A stretch of DNA of 64,000 nt, taken from NCBI RefSeq assembly GCF_964340395.1, contig NC_135551.1, positions 12,362,379 through 12,426,378 on the forward strand, written 5' to 3'. The position numbers and the translations under genes were made by a program. The stretch comes from Glandiceps talaboti (Eukaryota; Hemichordata; Enteropneusta; Spengelidae). A model generated the notes under the pieces. It worked only from the letters and a program-made list of their open reading frames with translations. It had not been told where the DNA came from and did not search any database. Of the stretch, positions 56,001-64,000 are shown one piece after another (positions within the stretch are counted from its first letter, which is position 1; each line of letters begins with the position of its first letter).

Positions 56001-57735
56001 CAAATTAAAAGCCGTCATGCTCTAAAACTTTAAAAGATATTTTCCTTTTATTTTCTTGTTGACACCAAGGTAATTATCAATATGCAGCATTTATGATTTA
56101 TGTGTAAGATCTGATTGGCAAACTTATGTCATGAAATAAATGTACATGTACGTACATGTATGTATTATAAACTAAAATGGCATGTACATGTGTGACTTTT
56201 AGTCTTATGAGTGTACAGTATATGTGGGTAGGATTGTTTTTTGAACTAGGAATGGCTTACAGTGATGTTCTAAAAACAAATGTGAGGTAGATTTAGAGAT
56301 TTTCCATTCATGCCTTGGAAGTGAAACAAGGCTGAATGATAAGGTGTATAGTAGAAGTACCCTGGGTTTTGATCAGTCACAGAAAATCTCCTATTTCCAG
56401 GTGTATTTGAATTCACGACTGCTAGTCATGAGTATTTAGCCACTTATAGCCACATGGAGCCGGGCAGGATAATTTCTTATCAGAACACAGCATCTATGTG
56501 TTAGTAGTCCATTCAATGTTGATTTGTCCATGATCTTTAGAGAAGCTACTGAGAAGTGAGAGAAATGTTTATACAGTGTTTTACAATGATTGCTTTGTGA
56601 TTACAAAGGCATTGAACGTCCTGTGAATTATAGATCTCTCCATTTCCTCCACTTAGATATCTATGTGTGAATGCCAAAAGGCTTTTACTTTAGTAATCAA
56701 TACTAATATCATACAATACTTTAGGCAATTTAGTAACATTGTATAATAATAATTCAAGTCGATACCTCATACAAGACCAATCTATGACATTGCCAAGGGA
56801 ATTTTGTACTTGACCACAAAATAAAGTGGATTAAATTTTCTGATTAATTACTAGTGGTACTTCAGTCATTTTGCCAGTGGTCTGACTTTCAAATTTTGAA
56901 AGGTTCACTTTCATCTTGTGTGTGGCAGCTGTACAACGTTTGCTGTTAGGGTATACAAAAAGCTTATAATATGTTAATGTATGTGTGAATGGCCTATATT
57001 TCAAATATCAATATCACTATTGATTAATTAACACCTGATGTAGGAATACACCTTGGTTTGTGTATATACCTCTATTTCATTGTTTTATTGTAAGTTATTT
57101 TTCTTGATTTTGTTGTGCCAGGAAGGAATACATGTGCGGATAAATAAAGAAATCGAGCCATAATCCTACATCCGATTTTTATCAGATTGCACCTATTGAT
57201 GTGTATAAAGAAAAAAAATAGTCACCTGCTGTGATAGCTGTCAAATCAAACAATTTGATGATAAAAGTAATTTAAACAACATGTAATAACTTGTTATTCA
57301 GATTGGAAAATGTATGAATGACAGTAATACGTCATATTTCATGTCAAATCTTAATCATTTATAAATTAATAAATACATTGACCAGTTATAGTAATATGAT
57401 ATATTTATGTACATTCCAGAGTCCATGTACATGTACTATGTAGTTTGGGAAAAATAATAAAATAAACTGAAATTTACTTCACGTTGATGGATTTTTAAAG
57501 AAAAATTGAATAAGGGAAAGTCTTAGATGAATTCATGTGTGTTATTTCTTTGATAAATATTCAACCGATTGCTTAGAATTTCTAGTAAAATGCTAATCTT
57601 TAATTTTGTACAACAATATTCTTATAGTTATGCAAAAAGGTCACAGAATGAAATTTCACTTTAAATGTTATAAACCAGTATAGGTGACATAATAAAGACA
57701 ATTACACATGGTCACCATATTTACATGAAATAATA
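53085..57735. other. Long AT-rich gene-free stretch
   Basis: No exon with splice-site support, tandem array or clear inverted repeat was found. Numerous ACATGTA/TACATGTA words occur. Short frames (54727-54972, 55279-55557) have no recognisable domain. It may be intronic to the DUF4139 gene. Confidence 0.4.
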
Positions 57736-57737
57736 TA

Positions 57738-57911
57738 ACAGAACCCCTTATTAACATGTGAGTTCAAGTGTGGTGCACTTGGGGGTATTTGCGTGAGTGC
57801 TTGCAGCGTTCTCTACGCCCCTAATGTGTAGTGAGTGAAAGTGAAGCAAAAAACACTGCAAATATCTCCAAGTACCCACACTGGAACTCACATGTCATGG
57901 GGTTCTGTTAT
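57738..57911. mobile_element. MITE with about 55-bp inverted repeats (about 174 bp)
   Basis: The left end AACAGAACCCCTTATTAACA continues TGTGAGTTCAAGTGTGG and GGGTATTTGC. The right end is the reverse complement: GCAAATATCTCCAAGTACCC, ACACTGGAACTCACATGTCA, TGGGGTTCTGTTA. A fragment of the same family is at 36542-36668. Flanking TAT/TTA is AT-rich, so a target duplication is not assignable. Confidence 0.75.
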
Positions 57912-57914
57912 TAT

Positions 57915-59935
57915 TATATATGTTTATTTGAAATGGTAAATTTCCATAAAAATCATGTGATTTCAAGTGTAGTGAAAGATCTTGTCCTCATTTGCATGTG
58001 GGCATAATAATGGTTTCAGTATTGCATAGCAGTGCAAATACCACTAGTATATGCCCAGCAGTGCAAGTAATCTCTGGTACATACAATTCTCTATTACATC
58101 ATAGTTATTATCTGTATTATGCCTTTGAGCCATTTTAAATGATGTAATTTATTCAGAGTTGTCCATAAATCATTTACCAAACAAATAATTGTTTTAAGTT
58201 CATACTTGTATAGACATGTACATTTAGTACATTAGTTGCAAACTGCAAATACAATGTGCAGACAACTGGCTGAGAAAGATTGGAGTCAGCCTTATTTGTG
58301 CAACATGTACTGATTACATATATAATTAGCTTAGTTAGGAAATGCTATATATACTGGTATGTACATGTACCATTTGATTAGAGTGCATGGCACTCACGGT
58401 TCACATTTTGAGTTCATCATATCATGAGTTACAAAATGTAAATAGCAAATAATTTCAAAAGCCCAACGTTTGAATCCCACTTTCTTGTAGTACATGTAGT
58501 GATAACTTATCTGTGGAATTTAAAAGTATCAGGATTAGAGAAGATTATACTTTTGCCTCAAGGTCATCATTTTATAGTTCTATTAGGCCAAAAAAAAGAG
58601 GAAAAGAATTGTTTCTGGTCAGCGTGCATATCACTTATTATAAATACCCCTGTGTCAACCTTTTTTTTATGTTTGTCAAGTCCGTGCACTCTGCAGATCC
58701 GTGGGGAAACATGACATCTGCCCCACGCACACACTTGCTCTAATTTCTAAAGTAATAAATAAAACGAACATTCACTGCCATAAATAGTCGATTGAGTGAC
58801 AGGTTTGTTGAGAATTAAAAAACAACAAAACGTGTCATCCTGCCCAGAAACAATTCTTTTTTTTTCTTGGCCTTAGGTTACTATTTTCTCAATCAAATTG
58901 TCAGCCTAATCTCAGACCAGTGGTCTGAGGCCTGATCAAAAGATGGGGCAAGACATTCTGGTATGATACAAATACAGTTACTGAGTTAATAGGATATTAA
59001 CATCTCATGGAACAATAACCTCTACAGTGTTTGAGCAAGGATCAAAGAGTTGTGAAGCTAACTTGGTTTGACTCACCTCAATGTACAGCAGGCCTGTTGT
59101 AGGCCGAGATAACTGATTTATTTCAGAGAGGTTGCATGGGACACGATTTGTGGATATGGTCCCCTAAGCGTACATGAAAGCAACTATTAAATATAAATCT
59201 GCTTTTCATTTTCTAAAAATCAGTTACACCCCTGAACTCATGAATATCTATACATCAGCATATGATTTTAACTGTGCTACAGGTGCCTTGTGGTCCTACA
59301 AATACCAAGGCAACTTACTAATATGCTTTAAAAATGCTTCAGAGCAAAAATTTATATGATTTCGAAAGAATGATAGTTTTCCTGACTTGAAAACAATGCA
59401 GGTGTTCAATGCAAATAAGCCAAATTTAATACAATGATTGAAACTTGGGATTGGTAAGAGCTTAATACAAAGTGATAGCACATTGTGTTTGTCAAAAAAG
59501 CACTAAATTGTCTGGACCTGTGTATTGTGTACATGTATATGTATATTAGATGACCATTGTATTTTATAACAGAATCATTGAACTGTAACTAATTGACAGT
59601 TGATTCTATTTCATATATTTTTAGCCTAACCTCACCTTTATTTAAAACAGTTCTGACAAGGTGATTGATGAGACATAAAGGTCACCAGCCAAGTCATCTA
59701 CTAGATATATGCGGAGTAATACTACAGGTTCAATATGTCAAAGTTTACTGTCAATTACACTCATAAAGAAACTAACTATGGACAGAATACCTTCTCATGA
59801 CTTTCCAGGAACTAAATTTTAATACCACAATTTGCATAATATGATTTGAAATACTATGCAAATATATACATACTTGGTGGAAGACGCAGTAGAAATGACT
59901 TTTTATTCTCTCTATTCTGTGTTCAGATTAACATG
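57915..59935. other. Gene-free stretch, no recognised feature
   Basis: AT-rich. Overlapping plus frames at 58499-58743 in two registers and one at 59174-59359 lack domains and splice context. Confidence 0.4.
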
Positions 59936-59938
59936 AAA

Positions 59939-60014
59939 CAAGGTCCAATTTGTGTGGTCCGCCCCAAAAAATCACTGGTCCCGGACTTCGGACCAGTGGA
60001 TTTGTTCACCCCTG
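59939..60014. mobile_element. Right-end fragment of the second hAT-like MITE family
   Basis: AATTTGTGTGGTCCGCCCCA and GGACCAGTGGATTTGTTCAC then CCCTG match the right 75 bp of the element at 34844-35114, ending in the same CAGGGGTG-type terminus (as reverse complement). Confidence 0.7.
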
Positions 60015-60019
60015 AAAAG

Positions 60020-61050
60020 TGATTTCCAAAAACCTTAAAAGCACATACAGCGTGATTGCTTTAATTTTTGGCCTTAAGAACAATAAGAAAATCAGCCATT
60101 TGGGTGTGACTACACATATTAAACATCCTCCTACGTGTATGTGCCAACTGTTTGATATATTTCAGATGTTCACAAGTCAGATGTACAAAATGTACATTAC
60201 ATTTACCCCCTCCCCAATCTTATATGTACAAAAATGTACAATGTATATGTACCTGTTTGGTTTTTATAATAGCTTGATGCATATGCAGTGTAAGTTGTTA
60301 AGTCTTAACATAACAACAACCTATGGAAATGACTATGGCATAGTTAGGGATGATAATTTCTGAAAGTTCTGCCAGCTGTTACACTTATTTGATGAATATA
60401 ATAAATAAAATATTCAAATTTAGACATAGATACATGTACATCCATCCATGCATTTAAAGAGCTCGTTTGGCACACTTGTCAGAACATTACAGTACACAAT
60501 ATGTTGTATTTCAATCAATCTATGCTTAAAACACACACACACACGCATGCATCATATTTATACATACAATTAATAATCTTGTCCAGTACTCGACCAAGTA
60601 TAAAATGATAAAACTCATTTACATGCACAGATGTATGTGGAGGTGCAGTTGTGCATTTTTGAAAAAAGAATTGCCTTATAATAATATACAAACAAAAAAT
60701 GTAAAATATAATGTCCATCATTCAATACAGTATACACTACTCTAACATCACCCTATAGTATGGACATTGTATGCTTTATATGTGGAGTAAAGTTTGTTAT
60801 TGGGTGTGGCATATCATGCTACTAAAATTAAATAAAATATTTATGAGTTTCAGTACCCGTCACAATTCATTATCCAAAGCACGTCTGACTCAAATTTAAA
60901 TAGGACTGGATTTTTTTTAAAACTACTGGTGTATTAAAGGAAAGATGACAGCCAGTATATGATACAAATTTACCGCTGTACATGGAGGTTCAAACATCTT
61001 GATTAAATATTTTAGTTTTTGTCAAGACAGTTATTAAGGCCTAAAAAAAA
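60020..61050. other. Gene-free stretch, no recognised feature
   Basis: AT-rich. The 114-codon plus frame at 60019-60363 has no recognisable domain, ordinary base composition and no splice context. Confidence 0.4.
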
Positions 61051-61069
61051 TTGGTTGGTTCCAGTTATG

Positions 61070-61280
61070 TGACCCCACCTATATCGTTGTAGGCGTTTAA
61101 TAACTCGCGCAGCGGCAGCGAAGCTGCCTCGAAGCGGCTCAATGACTAGTACGCATAGTATATACTATGCGAAAAAATTTGGTGGTTCTCCCAATGATGG
61201 ATTGCGGCGCGCACTGACTACGCATGCGCCTTCCATATACTACGTGCATTCTCCACGCGCTACCGTATCATCGTATATCA
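61070..61280. promoter_or_regulatory. CpG-rich island of unknown role
   Basis: Within an AT-rich 20-kb neighbourhood this piece has many CpG (CTCGCGCAGCGGCAGCG, TGCGGCGCGCACTGACTACG) and short palindromes (GCATAGTATATACTATGC at 61152-61169). It could be a promoter for a gene further right, or a GC-rich repeat. A related AAAAAATT-GG-GGTTC word occurs at 61045-61065, 61170-61185 and 913-930, which favours a repeat. Confidence 0.3.
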
Positions 61281-61480
61281 TAGGCGACATAACATCACCA
61301 TGCATTGCAATATTGTAACAGTAGGCCTGTTGGCACGATTATCATAACATTGTAACGAGTATCAAGGCATCACTGTACCTCAAGGAGAAATTGTTACACT
61401 ATTTGGAAGTTTGATGCATGGCGGTACGCGATACGGACCACTGATGACATAGCGCAGTTTAATTTCCGGGTTGTGGAAGT

Positions 61481-61663
61481 GTGGTTTTGATATTTATATT
61501 GTCGATAATTGGTTTTTTTACATGTTTTAAAAAGAATATCTACTTTCCTATGTTTGTTGGTATAGTAACATTCCTAAATCATCTAGTTGAATTGTCCAAA
61601 GACCAACATACGTTGGTGGAGGGTCTATTGATAAGTTGGCTGATTGAAAATGAACAATATTAA
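61481..61663 (+). CDS. Small uncharacterised frame downstream of the CpG-rich piece
   Basis: 60 codons beginning MVLIFILSIIGFF, with a hydrophobic N-terminal stretch (about 2-30) that could be a membrane anchor, then HLVELSKDQHTLVEG. No family recognised. Its position just after the CpG-rich piece is the only argument for it, and a chance frame is more likely. Confidence 0.12.
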   Translation: MVLIFILSIIGFFTCFKKNIYFPMFVGIVTFLNHLVELSKDQHTLVEGLLISWLIENEQY

Positions 61664-61669
61664 TCTAAT

Positions 61670-64000
61670 GGCCGGCTATGATGGTTTTTGAAACCAACAA
61701 CTGCATAGAGTATTGACTTGCTTTACTTCTCGCGTCCATGTCAGAGAATTAGTTGTCATTCAATAAAATAAATTTTAATGGTCAATACCCCTGGAAAATG
61801 ACCCAAATCAAGTGTATCAACCCTGGCCCAGGCAGCCGGTCACAAATGAATCTACCCTGCGCGAGCTTATGGGCTTTGCCTAGTTATGATATTATAGAAC
61901 TATGTATGCATGTATATTTTTTGTACATGTACCTGGATAATAGTCTTCAGCACTGACATTAGTGTGTGTGTGTCATCATATGAAACCACTAACCACTTTA
62001 TTACTTTGCTAAAACAAAACTTCATAGTGGAAGAGCTGAACATCAGAACAACTTCTTCACATATACATGTATGTTACAAAAAAAACAATAAACCCAAAAA
62101 ACAGCAGAGCTCTTCTGACCGATAGGTCACTTGTTATTGTTTTTGTCATTATATGTAATACACATTAATAATTTTTTGTCAAACACACAGAAGCCCCCAC
62201 CCCCCCCCCCCCTCGATATTTTAACTTACTAATTTTTATTCTGCTTCTGTGTAACAAAAATTGCCAAATATTGCTGGTCAGCACAGCAAAAGTTGCCAAA
62301 TGAAATGATTAGATTACTAGAGTAAAATAAAATTCTACAGGTATATCTACAGGTAATTCTAGATTATCAGTAATGTTTGAGAGAATTCTATTCAAATTTG
62401 TTTGCAAAATAATCTAGAAAGACAACAATGTAAATGTATAGTTTTGAAGTTGAATTTTTCATTAATTTGAACTTCTAATCTTAACATTTGATTTGATTTA
62501 TTTCTCTTTTTTTAGAGAAAGAGAATAATGTACAATTGTTTTAAAAAAGTTCTTGGGAAAACCATGTGGTATGTTTTGAAACAATTTCTTGACAGAATCG
62601 GCATTATATTTGTATTTATAGTTATATGATAATACACAATTTCATTGAAAAGGTTCACTAACATGTACATTGTAGGTGTGAAACTGGTTATAAATTATCA
62701 CCATTGATCATGAATAAGTACCCAATTACTACCAAATCATATGCATCAATATATGTCTTGTACACGTGTACTTTATTCACATATAAATTACATGTCTGAA
62801 TGAATTGATGTATATTATACAATTATGAAGGTAAATTACATGAAGTTCAACAAAATCTGCTGAACACCACCCATCATTTTATTTGATAAAAGAAGAAATT
62901 TTAGAGTCATTTTTTTGGTCACGTTGATATTAGAGTCTCCCTTTCAGCTTTCACTAAAGCTTCAGTTGACTGCTTTTATGAAAACCAATAGAAATTAATT
63001 GATGATTGGAACATTATCAAAATGTATGGTAAAAGACAATGCACATATGTAAATTTATAAATCATCAATAATACCTTTTAGGAGTGGTGAGAATTGAACA
63101 GCCTCTGGATTTTATAATAAGGTTATTTATTGAATAAATCAATTACATGTATGTGTTAAAATAACAAAGTATTACATAAGAAATGTCTACATTTGAATTA
63201 GTTTTATCGTGAGATCTTAACATGAATACAGTTCATTAAGACAATGAGGAAAATTGTGTTAGTTTAGTGATGAAATACAACATGTGATTGCCTTGAAGGG
63301 AAATAATTAACATATGTTTAGTCAATATTATAAGCAAATTGAATATAAAATTTCCCCAATTTTAGGGTTCATACTTATTTTTGTAGTGATAGAAGCTGCA
63401 GATTAGGATTACGTTCTGGCCATCATCTGTAAATATGTGTTTTAGGGCAACAGTATTCAGTATTTCTTGGCATGAGTAAAAGCTGCTAGGAGTACATGTA
63501 CATTTGTAGCTGTAGAAAAATACATTTTATGTAATGATGGCTTAACATTTTGAGCAATAGCTCTGTATTAAAAATGAAGGGTTAGTGTTCGAAAGTTAAA
63601 GAGCTAATGTCTAACCTTCACCTCTGTTCTAGATAAAGGTATTGTTTGAAATGTTAAGTGAACTTTACATCTCAGAGGACCATTTTACCTAGTAGGCTTT
63701 GCAATTACTTCTTGGCCATGTACTGACACAAACATTTACTTCAAATCAAACCTGGCTACTGTAAAAATGGTTTGCTTGTATCTGGGACTGGTACACGTAT
63801 GTCTTATTGTTCAGTGGCTGTAGTGTACTTACAATTGGGGAACGCAATATTATATTAGACCACCAAATTTTGGTGGTCTGAGATTAAATTTGGTATCATG
63901 CAAGCACGAACAGCACAGAATTATTAAAAACACATGGACTTGTAAGAGTAAAATAAGGTCAGTACTTCACAGGACAATCTCTGTTGATTGAAACATAGAT
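61670..64000. other. AT-rich stretch to the window end, no gene recognised
   Basis: Contains the repeat word CTTCTGACCGATAGGTCAC at about 62112-62130 (inverted relative near 27400) and a C run at 62196-62212. No exon, array or inverted repeat was found otherwise. Confidence 0.4.

Noticed and set aside
58499-58743. Two overlapping plus frames
   Set aside because: Neither register has a known domain. Overlapping registers of similar length indicate chance.

Overview
This is a eukaryotic, intron-rich, AT-rich and repeat-laden genomic window. It has a 100-N scaffold gap, long microsatellites, three large minisatellites, several kinds of miniature inverted-repeat transposons and an almost intact retrotransposon. 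Frequent ACATGTA-like words, a CR1/L2-type LINE, hAT-type MITEs and the gene families present suggest a marine invertebrate (lophotrochozoan or invertebrate deuterostome). I cannot name the species from sequence alone.

Layout. 0-6.4 kb is intergenic: dispersed repeats, palindromic MITEs, a foldback element carrying a broken FLYWCH zinc finger, and tandem repeats. 6.4-8.6 kb holds one exon of a likely P2X7-C-terminal-like domain gene, lying between inverted repeats. 9-16 kb is accessory DNA with an expanding hAT-type MITE family, a tRNA-like fragment and microsatellites. 16.4-17.6 kb is a single-exon, roughly ten-helix membrane protein of the drug/metabolite transporter type (SLC35G/EamA-like), minus strand. 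18.5 kb is the assembly gap. 19-20.7 kb holds a palindromic MITE, a 29-bp minisatellite and a hAT MITE with a clean 8-bp target duplication. 21.2-23.4 kb is a 5'-truncated CR1/L2-like LINE with an open reverse-transcriptase frame.

The best supported gene is RWDD1 (minus strand, 40646 down to 24174). I reconstructed it as seven exons with consistent splice phases, encoding 238 residues. Its introns carry most of the repeats: an 84-bp minisatellite, a 550-bp foldback element, a SINE, a hAT-like MITE and a 97-unit, 28-bp minisatellite. About 0.9 kb upstream and head-to-head is exon 1 of a DUF4140/DUF4139 (F37C4.5-like) gene on the plus strand, so the 40647-41554 interval is probably a bidirectional promoter. 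From 41.8 to 64 kb I see no convincing further exon; this stretch is probably intron 1 of that gene plus intergenic DNA, with a 55-unit, 34-bp minisatellite and dispersed repeats.

No operon, CRISPR array, virus or coordinated multi-gene system is visible. The notable biology is repeat birth: one minisatellite can be traced to an internal segment of a dispersed element that has a second, unexpanded copy in the same host gene.
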